DNA from: AP-15 sp963772965
GTDB taxonomy: Bacteria > Pseudomonadota > Alphaproteobacteria > ATCC43930 > CGMCC-115725
DNA: 64,000 nt
Assembly (NCBI GenBank): GCA_963772965.1
Contig: CAVYZU010000004.1
Location: 1-64,000, forward strand
Direction of reading: 5' to 3'
Part shown: piece by piece, positions 36,194 to 44,492 of the stretch
Position numbering within the stretch: position 1 is the stretch's first letter
Layout: every line of letters begins with the position of its first letter
The notes under the pieces: generated by a model
Told to the model about the DNA's origin: nothing
Database searches by the model: none
What the model saw: only the letters and a program-made list of their open reading frames with translations
Program-made: the position numbers and the translations under genes

Positions 36194-38011
36194 CTAGGCG
36201 CCAAGGCCCAGATCCTGCAGCCTTTCGGACGTCGGCACGCCGTTTTCGTCCCAGCCGCGCAGCCGGTAATACTCGGGAAGCATCTGAGGCAGCAGGTTGA
36301 CCTTGCCCTTTGACGCGCCAGTCTTGATCGGTTCCTTCAATAGCCGCGGCGGGAGCATGTCATCCTTTGCGGTCAAGCCGGCTTTGAGGTTGAACAACCG
36401 CTCGAGGTTCCAGATGCGGTCGCCGCATTTGAGGAAGTCCGCTGCCGTGTATTCAACGCCGGTCAACGGGCCGAGCATGGCAGCGAGCTCGTCGGCGGCG
36501 ATACCAAAAGTCGTAAATTGGCATGATCCGGTTGAGTCGAGCGCCGCGGTAAGGTTCTGCCAGTTGATGCACATCTGCGGTTTGCCCTCGGTCGTGTGCT
36601 GGTCCATTTTTGGCCCGAACACCGGGTTGCCGAGCACTTCGGTCTCGATTGTGTAGCCGCGCATATGGCAGCCGCCGCGGTTGCTGGTGGCGTAATTGAG
36701 GCCGACACCCTGCACCGCGCGAGCGTCGTAAGCGGGCATTTCCTGCTTCTTGACCGTCATCGACAATTCCGGGTGCCCGTAGGATTCGGCGAGACGGTAC
36801 GATCCCTGACCGAGCTTTTTGCCAAAGCCTTCGCCTACGGCGGTGAGGCGCACCATTTCGAGCATCGCGTCGCCGTCGCCCCAGTTGAGAGCGATGCCGC
36901 CCGTATCCTCAAGGGTGACGAAACCCTTCTCGAACAGCTCAAATGAGCAAGCGACCGTCGATCCCATCGAGATCGTGTCCATGCCGTATTCGTTGCAGTA
37001 GTAATTGGCCTTGATGCCCGCATCGAAATTGTCGACCCCGCAGTCGCCGCCAAAGCCCCATGCTGTCTCGTATTCGGGCCCCTCGCCTTCGCCCTTGTAT
37101 TTGGGGTTTGTCACCTTGGTGACGCGGCCGCAGGAGATGATGCACGAGAAGCAGCCTTTTGGCCGCTGCAGCTGGTGGGCGGCCAGCGTTTCGCCGCTGA
37201 CCTTGTCGGCATTCGGGAAAAAGCCATCCTGCCAATTTCGCGTCGGACTGGCCCCGACCTGGTTGATAATATTCATCAGGATCTGCGACCCGTAGAGGCG
37301 AAAGCCAGTGCCGCCGACCGGGTGCGCCTGGATCTTGTGCCGCGCATCCATGACTGCAGACAAAAAAGCCGCATTGTCGGCGCAAGAGACGGAGCCGTTG
37401 CCGCGCACCACCACCGCTTTCAAATTTTTCGATCCCATCACCGCGCCGACGCCGCTGCGCCCCGCCGCGCGGTGCATGTCGTTCATGATCGCGGCAAACA
37501 GAACCTGGTTTTCGCCGGCCGGACCAATGCAGGCGACCTTGGCGTCGGCGTCCGTCTCGGCGCAAATGGCGTCCTGGGTGTCCGGGACAATTTTCCCCCA
37601 CACATGGCCGGCGTCGCGGATTTCCACTGCGCCGTCCTTTATCCAGAGATAAACCGGCTTTGCCGCCTTGCCCTCAATGATGAGCATGTCATAGCCGGCG
37701 AACTTCAGTTCCGGACCCCAGGTCCCGCCCGAATTGGAGGCGGCGATCGTGCCGGTCAGCGGCGCCTTGGTCACGACATTGTAACGCCCGCCCGATGGCG
37801 CGTAGGTGCCCGTTAGCGGGCCCGCAGCAAAGATCAGCTTGTTTTCCGGCGACAGCGGATCGATGCGCGGATCGATCTCATCGAAAAGGTAGCGGCTGCC
37901 GAGCCCGCGCGCGCCGATGTAGTTCTTGGCGCGCTCAAGATCCAATGGTTCGGTCGACACCTGTCCGGTCGACAGATTGACCCGCAGCACAGTGCCGATC
38001 CAGCCGTGCAT
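36194..38011 (-). CDS. aor: tungsten aldehyde:ferredoxin oxidoreductase
   Basis: This 605-residue enzyme would oxidise aldehydes to carboxylic acids, or do the reverse with low-potential electrons, using a bis-pterin tungsten centre and one [4Fe-4S] cluster. It begins GWIGTVLRVNLSTGQVSTEP and has the pterin-contact texts NYIGARGLGSRYL, GRYNVVTKAPLTGTIAASNS and RAAGRSGVGAVMGSKNLKAV. The cluster ligands are in CFSCIISCGR plus a later Cys in FLKCGDR. I chose the ATG at 38011, with GGGGAG 8 nt upstream. The four-cluster ferredoxin gene just upstream and MoaD just downstream match the AorA-AorB-AorD order of the Aromatoleum-type enzyme. The NAD-reducing AorC flavoprotein is missing and hydrogenase genes follow instead. 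Confidence 0.92.
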   Translation of the reverse strand: MHGWIGTVLRVNLSTGQVSTEPLDLERAKNYIGARGLGSRYLFDEIDPRIDPLSPENKLIFAAGPLTGTYAPSGGRYNVVTKAPLTGTIAASNSGGTWGPELKFAGYDMLIIEGKAAKPVYLWIKDGAVEIRDAGHVWGKIVPDTQDAICAETDADAKVACIGPAGENQVLFAAIMNDMHRAAGRSGVGAVMGSKNLKAVVVRGNGSVSCADNAAFLSAVMDARHKIQAHPVGGTGFRLYGSQILMNIINQVGASPTRNWQDGFFPNADKVSGETLAAHQLQRPKGCFSCIISCGRVTKVTNPKYKGEGEGPEYETAWGFGGDCGVDNFDAGIKANYYCNEYGMDTISMGSTVACSFELFEKGFVTLEDTGGIALNWGDGDAMLEMVRLTAVGEGFGKKLGQGSYRLAESYGHPELSMTVKKQEMPAYDARAVQGVGLNYATSNRGGCHMRGYTIETEVLGNPVFGPKMDQHTTEGKPQMCINWQNLTAALDSTGSCQFTTFGIAADELAAMLGPLTGVEYTAADFLKCGDRIWNLERLFNLKAGLTAKDDMLPPRLLKEPIKTGASKGKVNLLPQMLPEYYRLRGWDENGVPTSERLQDLGLGA

Positions 38012-38015
38012 GGCT

Positions 38016-38491
38016 CTACTCCCCAAATGCCTGTTTGAATTTTTCGGCGAATGCGCGCTTGCGCGTACGGGTCGCAACGACATCGTCGGCCCATTCGAGC
38101 GCATGGTTCGGGCAGAATTTGGCGCAGGCCGGGTCGCCGCCGCAGTAGTCGCATTTGAGGATCTTGTGTGTCTGCTCGTCCCAGACTGCGCAGCCGAAGG
38201 GGCAGGCCTGCACGCACATCTTGCAGCCGATGCATATCGCGTGGTCGATATTGACCCACCCGGTCACCGCGTCCTTGGTCATCGCATGCGTGGTGCAAAC
38301 CTTGATGCAGGCGGCGTCATGGCAATGCTGGCACATCATCGGGCACGGAAAAGCCTTCACGTTCCCAGCTGTAGACATGCACCCGGGTCGCAGTCGGGGC
38401 GAAACACGTCTTCATGCGTCATCGAGCAGGCCAGCTCGCAATTATGGCAGCCGGTGCATTTGTCCGCACTGATCATCAGCATCTTGGCCAT
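38016..38491 (-). pseudogene. AorA/HycB-like four-cluster ferredoxin, two frameshifts
   Basis: The start at 38491 reads MAKMLMISADKCTGCHNCEL, then ACSMTHEDVFRP. After one extra base (about 38398) the next frame gives ATRVHVYSWEREGFSVP. A second extra base (a CCC near 38346) leads to MMCQHCHDAACIKVCTTHAM, CIGCKMCVQACPFG and CDYCGGDPACAKFCPNHA. Corrected, it is about 157 residues with 16 Cys for four [4Fe-4S] clusters, as in AorA, HycB and DmsB-like proteins. It probably wires the AOR to the hydrogenase module. The downstream AOR gene starts about 4 bp after its stop. Both lesions are +1 and look like sequencing errors. Confidence 0.75.
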
Positions 38492-38522
38492 ATGTCTTCC
38501 CCTGCTCGTCGGATCGCGCTGG

Positions 38523-39311
38523 TTAAGCGCCCGTGGCCGTGGCGTTCAATGCACGACGCTCTCGCAGCCAATCGTACCAGGCGCCGAGATTGTCCCCGCG
38601 CATCGCTGAAACTCGGATTACGGGCGCATTGGGATTGACTTGGTGTGCGATCTGCTCAAAACGGTGCGCATCGAACGGAACGTACGGCAGCAGATCGCAT
38701 TTATTTAGGATCACCAGGCTCGCGGCCTGGAACATGTATGGGTATTTCTCCGGCTTGTCGTCGCCTTCTGCGACACTGGCGACGACCACCTTGGCAAACT
38801 CGCCGAGGTCGAACAAAGCCGGGCAAATCAGATTTCCGACATTCTCGATCAACATCACTGAGCCAATCGGCCAGTTGAGCCTGCTACAGGCGTCGAAAAC
38901 CATCTGCGCGTCCAAGTGGCATGCCGCACCGGTGTTAATTTGGACCACCGGGACGCCGCAGGCGGCAATGCGGCGCGCGTCGTTATCGGTCTGCTGATCC
39001 CCTTCGATCACTGCCCACGGGCATTCGGTTGCGAGATCGCGCAAGGTGCGCTCGAGTAACGTAGTCTTGCCAGCCCCCGGCGAGCTGACGAGATTCAACG
39101 CCAGAATACCGCGGCCTTCGAACCAGCCGCGGTTATGGGCGGCAATGCGATCGTTCTTGGCCGTGACGTTGGCTTCCACCCGCACCGAGCGCTGGCCGGC
39201 GCCTTCCTCGCGGTGAACATGCTGCTGGCCGGGCGCGTGGGGATGCGTGTGAAGATGATCTCCGTGGCGATGGAGATGCTCGGACTCACCGCAGCCGCAG
39301 ACGTCACACAT
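38523..39311 (-). CDS. hypB: hydrogenase nickel incorporation protein HypB
   Basis: This 262-residue GTPase inserts nickel into the hydrogenase large subunit with HypA. It starts MCDVCGCGE, the N-terminal high-affinity metal motif, followed by a His-rich tract (HLHRHGDHLHTHPHAP). The P-loop is SSPGAGKTTLLER, and later GTPase texts are EGDQQTDNDARRI, ENVGNLICPALFDLG and LNKCDLLPYVPF. The ATG at 39311 was preferred over an upstream extension lacking the motif. It is the first gene of the hydrogenase/AOR operon, 31 bp before the ferredoxin gene, while the other hyp genes lie about 10 kb away. Confidence 0.93.
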   Translation of the reverse strand: MCDVCGCGESEHLHRHGDHLHTHPHAPGQQHVHREEGAGQRSVRVEANVTAKNDRIAAHNRGWFEGRGILALNLVSSPGAGKTTLLERTLRDLATECPWAVIEGDQQTDNDARRIAACGVPVVQINTGAACHLDAQMVFDACSRLNWPIGSVMLIENVGNLICPALFDLGEFAKVVVASVAEGDDKPEKYPYMFQAASLVILNKCDLLPYVPFDAHRFEQIAHQVNPNAPVIRVSAMRGDNLGAWYDWLRERRALNATATGA

Positions 39312-39643
39312 AGCCATCCCTATTCTCAAGGGTCGAAAAACTGCGATCCATCCAGTCGGCGCTCCTGCAAGCTCAAGCCAATCTAGAGCCGATGGCAATT
39401 GCCGGCTCATCTCGGCTTGCCGATAGTTTTGCCCGATTGCTTAAACCTGGCGCCGACCGGCGACCTTCGCTCCGCGGCGGGCCGTAATTCGCGATACAAT
39501 CAAAGCGCTCGCAGGAGCGCGACTGTGTTGGCAACTTGGAGTGCGTGAAGTAGCTCCGACCCGTGCTGCGCGCATGCGCCAGGCGGCACACTCACCCCCC
39601 AATAATCTTGCCGCCTCCCGCATTTGGGCCTGCCCAGCTTCCC
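39312..39643. other. upstream region of the hydrogenase/AOR operon
   Basis: No gene is seen in this 332-bp gap, which must hold the promoter of the 13-kb operon. A sigma-54-like pair on the minus strand (TGGC near 39382 and TTGC near 39369) has one base too few between its elements, so I do not annotate it. Confidence 0.4.
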
Positions 39644-40564
39644 CTACGCCGCCATCGGCAGCTGTTCGACGAAGATTTGGCTTCCGGGAAGACCATGCGC
39701 CGCAGCGACCGACCGCACCGCCTCCAGCATCTTTGGCGGGCCGCAGATATAGACATCCGGCTGTTCCCCGCCCTGGTCCAACAATTTGGCAAAGGCATCG
39801 GCCGCGGTGCCGACAAAACCTTTCCAGGCGCCGTCTGGATGCCGGACACACAGGAGGACCCGCAGCGCCGGCAGCGCCGTCTGCAGCTCTTTAATTTGAT
39901 CGGTGGCGAACAGTTCGTCCTCGCGGTTTACGCCAAAGATCAGCGTCGTCGACTGCATATCCTGAAATTCGGCCAGGTGGCGAAGCATGGACAGCAGCGG
40001 GGCGAAGCCGCAACCGCCGCCAATAAAGCAGCGTGGCCGCGTGCTGCCCTCGTCGAGCACAAAATGGCCAAGCGGCCCCCGCAGCTCAAGCTTATCGCCA
40101 ACCCGGGCCTGCTTGCCCAGCCAGGTCGAAAAGGCGCCGCCCGGCTTCAGCCGGATCAAGAATTCGGTCTGCCCGTCCCAGTTGGGCAGGTTGGCCAACG
40201 AGTAAGCGCGCTGAATTTTAGTGCCGGGGATGCCGACCTCCATATATTGGCCCGGCACAAAGTCTGCGGCCTCCCCCAGTGTGGCGTCAGGCGTCAGCGC
40301 CAGCTTGACCACCACCGCATCACTGCCGGTCGGGGTCAGTGCGGTGATCTTCGCCTCGCGCGTCGGGGGCGCTTGATGATGGATGTTTGCTTGCGGATAA
40401 GGAACCGTAATCAGCAGATCGCTTTCCGGGCGGCAGCGGCACAGCAGTACGCCGCCGGGCTGCGCATCGTGCAGTGCGCCCGGCGCGATTGGACCTATAT
40501 CTCGCTCTGATTCGTCAGTTGTTGATCCCACGGCACCTCCGATAAATCCAGGTCGCCACACCAT
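39644..40564 (-). CDS. FAD/NAD(P)-binding oxidoreductase, ferredoxin domain truncated
   Basis: From about 40520 down the protein is a normal ferredoxin-NADP reductase-like module. It has the FAD-binding RAYSLANLP, the GGCGFAPLLSMLRHLAE NAD motif, VYICGPPKMLEAV, and an end at FVEQLPMAA. This matches the reductase component of multicomponent monooxygenases. The N-terminal [2Fe-2S] ferredoxin domain such proteins carry is reduced to its last segment (PGGVLLCRCRPESDLLITVP), and the cluster Cys region is replaced by unrelated text. The start is uncertain. Electron transfer from NADH to an iron-sulfur partner is therefore doubtful. It lies between the operon promoter region and the interrupted CoA-transferase. 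Confidence 0.7.
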   Translation of the reverse strand: MVWRPGFIGGAVGSTTDESERDIGPIAPGALHDAQPGGVLLCRCRPESDLLITVPYPQANIHHQAPPTREAKITALTPTGSDAVVVKLALTPDATLGEAADFVPGQYMEVGIPGTKIQRAYSLANLPNWDGQTEFLIRLKPGGAFSTWLGKQARVGDKLELRGPLGHFVLDEGSTRPRCFIGGGCGFAPLLSMLRHLAEFQDMQSTTLIFGVNREDELFATDQIKELQTALPALRVLLCVRHPDGAWKGFVGTAADAFAKLLDQGGEQPDVYICGPPKMLEAVRSVAAAHGLPGSQIFVEQLPMAA

Positions 40565-41582
40565 TCTCGTCCGCTGACCGCGCTGGGCGCCTCTCCGACG
40601 ACCTCCAAGTGACACCCAGACGCGGCCAGCGGCAGCGAGATCAGCGACGTGAAGACTCGGAGAATTCGCGGCGTATCGCGTCGCCATGCTGATTGAGGTT
40701 CGGTGCAGGAGAGCGTGTCGGCGGGTCTTCGTAGCCCGAGATCTTTAAGGGGTTCCCGGTCACGCGGACACCGCCGGCTTCAACCATCATGTTTCGGGCC
40801 TTGACCTGCGGAAGTTCGGCGGTCTCCAATACATTCAGAATCGGTCCAACCGGGACACCGGCTTCATGAATGACTTTTAGCCAGTGAGCAGCGGGCTGTT
40901 TCTTCAGAGCCACTTCAAGCTCGTACTTGAGCGCCTCGTGATTTTCTGTGCGGTGCTGGTTCGACAGAAAGCGGATGTCCTTGATCAGATCCAGCCGTCC
41001 AAGGACCTCGCAGAGCTTGACGAAGAGGTGGTCGTTGCCGGCACAGATGATAAAGTCCTTGTCCGCCGACTGGAACACATCGAAGGGCGTGACGGAAGGA
41101 TGCCGATTTCCGATCCTGTGGACCGGCTTGCCGTAGGCAACGACCTCCATCATGCCATGCTCCAGCATCATAAACGTCGCGTCGAACATCGCGACATCGA
41201 CATGCGAGCCTTTTCCGGTCTTTTCACGAGCGTAGAGAGCGCTCGCAAGGCCACAGAAACTGAACACGCCACCGCAAAGATCCGAGAGCGCCGATCCAAG
41301 CTTGGTTGGCGGGCCATCCGGAAATCCCGTCATGCTCATGATCCCGCTCATCGCCTGGATGACGGTGTCATAAGCCGGATAAGTGGACAAAGGCCCGGTC
41401 TGGCCGAACCCCGATGACGATACATAGACCAGGCGCGGGTTGATCTTGGACAGCTCATCGTAAGAGAAGCCCAAGCGCGCCATAACGCCCGGCCGGTAAT
41501 TTTCTACCAGAATATCGGCCTGGCGAACGATGTTCAGAAAGATTTCGCGGTCCTTTGGGTCCTTCAGGTTGAGGACGATGCT

Positions 41583-41590
41583 CTCCTTGC
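41583..41590 (+). repeat. IS66 target-site duplication, left copy
   Basis: CTCCTTGC here is identical to 44155-44162 and directly abuts the left IS66 end. Eight bases is the usual IS66 duplication length. Confidence 0.95.
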
Positions 41591-41666
41591 GTAAGCGTCT
41601 GCTGATTGGCGTCTTGCGCTGGGCTTGCTGATTGAGAAGCTGCCGCTGTTTTATGGCGGCGGTGCA

Positions 41667-42116
41667 ATGAATGATGTGGGGCTGGTCGATAAGGAGGACC
41701 TCGGGAGTACTCATACGAGGGCTCGCGAGGTCCGCGGCGAGGTTCTCAGCGGCCCGGAGCGGCGGCGGCGCTGGAGCCTCGAAGAGAAGCTGCGGATATT
41801 GGCACAGAGCGTAGCGCCGGGGTCGTCGCCCTCGTTGGTTTGCCGGCTGCACGGGATCAGCAGCGGCCAGCTTTACACCTGGCGGCGGCAGTTTCGCACG
41901 GGCGAGCTGACTGGATTTGCGCCAGTGAGATTGGCGCTACCGGTTGAACAGCTTGCACTGGCCGCAGCGCCGGTTGCGCCGATGCCGACGCCCCCCGAAC
42001 CCGATCGGCGGGTGGATGGGATAATCGAGGTCGAGCTGCCCACGGGGGTGAAGCTGCGTCTGACCGGCGCGGTCGACGAGATGGCATTGCGCCGGGTCTT
42101 GTCGGCGCTGTCGTGA
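41667..42116 (+). CDS. tnpA: IS66 accessory protein TnpA
   Basis: This helix-turn-helix protein of about 149 residues has RRRRWSLEEKLRILAQSV and VCRLHGISSGQLYTWRRQFR, which place it in the IS66/IS3 OrfA-like DNA-binding group. It probably recognises the IS ends. An upstream ATG at 41625 would add 14 residues. Its stop overlaps the tnpB start (ATGA). Confidence 0.85.
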   Translation: MNDVGLVDKEDLGSTHTRAREVRGEVLSGPERRRRWSLEEKLRILAQSVAPGSSPSLVCRLHGISSGQLYTWRRQFRTGELTGFAPVRLALPVEQLALAAAPVAPMPTPPEPDRRVDGIIEVELPTGVKLRLTGAVDEMALRRVLSALS

Positions 42117-42460
42117 TCGGCATACCGGGCAATGTCCGCGTCTATCTGGCATGCGGCGTCACTGACATGAGGAAAGGCTTTGACGGGCTCGCGGCGCGGG
42201 TTCAGCTGACGCTGCAGCTCGACCCGCATGGTGGTGCGCTGTTTGTGTTTCGCGGTCGGCGCGGCGATCTGATCAAGGTGCTGTGGTGGGACGGGCAAGG
42301 ATTGTGCCTGTTTGCCAAACGGCTGGAGCGCGGCCGGTTTTTATGGCCGCAGGCCAAGGACGGATCGGTGGTGCTAACGGCAGCGCAATTATCGATGCTA
42401 CTGGAAGGTATCGATTGGCGTGCACCGCGCCGCAGCTGGGCCCCGGAAGTGGCTGGTTGA
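42113..42460 (+). CDS. tnpB: IS66 accessory protein TnpB
   Basis: This 115-residue protein has the family core VYLACGVTDMRKGFDGLAAR, LFVFRGRRGDLIKVLWWDGQ and GLCLFAKRLERGRF. TnpB is required with TnpA and TnpC for IS66 transposition, though its exact role is unsettled. The start codon overlaps the tnpA stop. Confidence 0.92.
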   Translation: MIGIPGNVRVYLACGVTDMRKGFDGLAARVQLTLQLDPHGGALFVFRGRRGDLIKVLWWDGQGLCLFAKRLERGRFLWPQAKDGSVVLTAAQLSMLLEGIDWRAPRRSWAPEVAG

Positions 42461-42506
42461 ACAGCGCGACATAGTGACTCAGGCGGGTACGGATCGATGC
42501 TGCTCA

Positions 42507-44132
42507 ATGACCGCGGGAGTAAACTCTCGGTTGATGCCGGTCGCTGCTGACCCTGTTCAAGAGATCGCCGAGCTGCGCGCCTTACTGGCCGAGCGCGAGG
42601 CGGAACTGGCGGTGGCGCGGGCCGAGTTGACCGGCGCCCGTCTGCGGATCGAACAGTACAAGGCTCAGCTTGCCCAGCTGCGGCGCATGCAATTCGGGCG
42701 CTCGTCGGAAAAACTCGACACTCAGATCGCGCAACTCGAGCTGATGCTCGAGGATCTGGAAGAGAGCGAAGCAGCACGCACAGCGCCGACGGCACGGCGT
42801 GCCCCAAATCAGCCACCGCGCGAACGGCGTCAGCCGGTGCGGCGGCCACTGCCCGATCATCTGCCGCGCGAGGAGATCGTGCATGATCCGGGGTCGGTCT
42901 GCCCGGGCTGCGGCGGCACCCGCTTTGCCAAGCTCGGCGAGGACGTGACCGAGATCTTGGAGAAGATCCCGGCTCGCCTCAAAGTGATCCGCCATATTCG
43001 GCCTAAGCTGAGCTGCCGCTGCTGCGAGCGCATCGTACAAGCGCCGATGCCCGATCTGCCGATCGAGAAGGGGCGGCCGGGGCCGGGTCTGGTCGCCAAT
43101 GTCGTGGTCAGCAAATATCTCGACGGGCTGCCGCTCTACCGGCAATCGGCGATCCTGGCGCGTGAAGGCATCGAGATCGAGCGTGCCACTCTGGCCGACT
43201 GGGTCGGGCATGCCGCCTGGTGGGTGACGCCGCTGGCCGAGCTGATCGGCGCCCATGTCCTGGCGGCGCCAATCATCCACACCGACGACACGCCGATCGC
43301 CGTGCTGGCGCCGGGCAATGGCAAGACCCGAACCGGGCGGCTGTGGACCTATGTCGTCGATGAGCGGCCCTGGCAAGGCGGGCGGGCCTCCGCGGCTTAT
43401 TACCGCTTCAGCCCCGATCGCCGCGGCGAGCGGCCGCGCGATCATCTCGCTCTCTTTCGCGGCGTGATCCAGGCCGACGCCTTTAGCGGCTACCAGGCTC
43501 TGACGCGACCGACATCCGTCAAAGACCGGATTGGCCGAGGGCCGCCGCCGCTGATCCACGCGGCGTGTTGGGCACACGCGCGGCGCAAATTTTACGACGT
43601 GTTCGAGGCAACCAAATCGCCAATCGCCGAGGAGGCGCTCAAACGGATTGGCGAGCTCTACAAGATCGAAGCCGAGATTACTGGCCAGTCGGCCGAGGCC
43701 CGGCTGGCGGCGCGACAGTGCCGTGCCGTGGCGATCCTCAACGCGTTGTGCGACTGGCTGACCGCACAGCGCCGCCGGTTGTCAGCAAAGAACCCGCTCG
43801 CCAAAGCGATCCAATACGCGCTCAGCCGCTGGGAAGCACTGAGCCACTATGCCGGTGATGGCCGGCTTGCGATCGACAATAATGTCGCCGAGCGGGCACT
43901 GCGCGGTATCGCCATTACACGCAAAAATTTTTTGTTCCTTGGATCCGACGCCGGCGGCGAGCGCGCCGCAATCCTCTACACCGTGCTGGAAAGCGCCAAA
44001 CTCAACGGCCTCGATCCGCAAGCCTGGCTCAGCGACGTGATCGATCGCATGGCCAACAGTCACCCGATCAACCGGCTCGCCGAACTGCTGCCGTGGAACT
44101 GGCAGCCCAAAATCGCCACCCTCGCCGCCTGA
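42507..44132 (+). CDS. tnpC: IS66 transposase TnpC
   Basis: This DDE transposase of about 541 residues has an N-terminal coiled coil (EIAELRALLAEREAELAVAR), a zinc-finger region (CPGCGG and CRCCER), the catalytic Asp in IIHTDDTPIAVL, and the late NNVAERALRGIAITRKNFLF with the catalytic Glu. I chose the ATG at 42507; the frame is open further upstream. It is intact. Confidence 0.93.
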   Translation: MTAGVNSRLMPVAADPVQEIAELRALLAEREAELAVARAELTGARLRIEQYKAQLAQLRRMQFGRSSEKLDTQIAQLELMLEDLEESEAARTAPTARRAPNQPPRERRQPVRRPLPDHLPREEIVHDPGSVCPGCGGTRFAKLGEDVTEILEKIPARLKVIRHIRPKLSCRCCERIVQAPMPDLPIEKGRPGPGLVANVVVSKYLDGLPLYRQSAILAREGIEIERATLADWVGHAAWWVTPLAELIGAHVLAAPIIHTDDTPIAVLAPGNGKTRTGRLWTYVVDERPWQGGRASAAYYRFSPDRRGERPRDHLALFRGVIQADAFSGYQALTRPTSVKDRIGRGPPPLIHAACWAHARRKFYDVFEATKSPIAEEALKRIGELYKIEAEITGQSAEARLAARQCRAVAILNALCDWLTAQRRRLSAKNPLAKAIQYALSRWEALSHYAGDGRLAIDNNVAERALRGIAITRKNFLFLGSDAGGERAAILYTVLESAKLNGLDPQAWLSDVIDRMANSHPINRLAELLPWNWQPKIATLAA

Positions 44133-44154
44133 GTGGCCACGAGCTGACGCTTAC

Positions 44155-44162
44155 CTCCTTGC
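44155..44162 (+). repeat. IS66 target-site duplication, right copy
   Basis: CTCCTTGC directly follows the right IS66 end and matches 41583-41590. Confidence 0.95.
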
Positions 44163-44492
44163 CGCGATTGACAACTTTAAAGTAGAGCGAGTCGTTCTTG
44201 ATAAACGGACCCCAGCCCCGGGTTTCGTCACCTTCGCCCGGGGGCTCTACTTTGATGATGCGAGCCCCAAGATCGCTGCAGAGCTTTGTGCAAAAAGGGC
44301 CGTTCAGCGCGTGCGTCAGATCGAGTACGAGCAACCCAGAAAACGGTCCTTTGGGTTCCGTGCATTCTTCAGTCCATGGAACAACTCCGGAAAGACATTT
44401 GCAGTAAGTGACGAAAGTCAGACAGTGGAGGCCCGACCCGACGCCGCGATTTGCGCCGGGCCGTCTGCTCTTCGCCTGTCAGGTCTTCTCCA

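Larger units (their letters stand above)
41591..44154 (+). mobile_element. IS66-family insertion sequence, apparently intact
   Basis: The 2564-bp element starts GTAAGCGTCTGCTGATTGGC. Its other end, read inward, is GTAAGCGTCAGCTCGTGGCC. GTAAGCG is the IS66 hallmark terminus. It carries tnpA, tnpB and tnpC in order, all without frameshifts, and is flanked by a perfect 8-bp repeat. The insertion is therefore recent and possibly still mobile. Confidence 0.95.
40641..44334 (-). pseudogene. class III CoA-transferase (CaiB/Frc family) split by IS66
   Basis: The two halves fit exactly once the IS66 and one copy of the 8-bp duplication are removed. The 5' half ends VVNRGKE at 44163 and the 3' half continues SIVLNLKDPKDREIFLNIVR. 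The N-terminus reads LLVLDLTHALNGPFCTKLCS, then DLGARIIKVEPPGEGDETRG. The core has YVSSSGFGQTGPLSTYPAYD and GKGSHVDVAMFDATF. The gene-proper start is unresolved; the TTG at 44334 is one option and the frame continues upstream without an ATG. Such enzymes move CoA between carboxylic acids. It lies about 160 bp downstream of a ThDP-dependent lyase gene on the same strand, a pairing typical of oxalate or 2-hydroxyacid metabolism. Confidence 0.85.

Noticed and set aside
39365..39385. Sigma-54-type promoter upstream of hypB
   Set aside because: Only 9 bases separate the GG and GC elements instead of 10, and the flanking consensus is poor.
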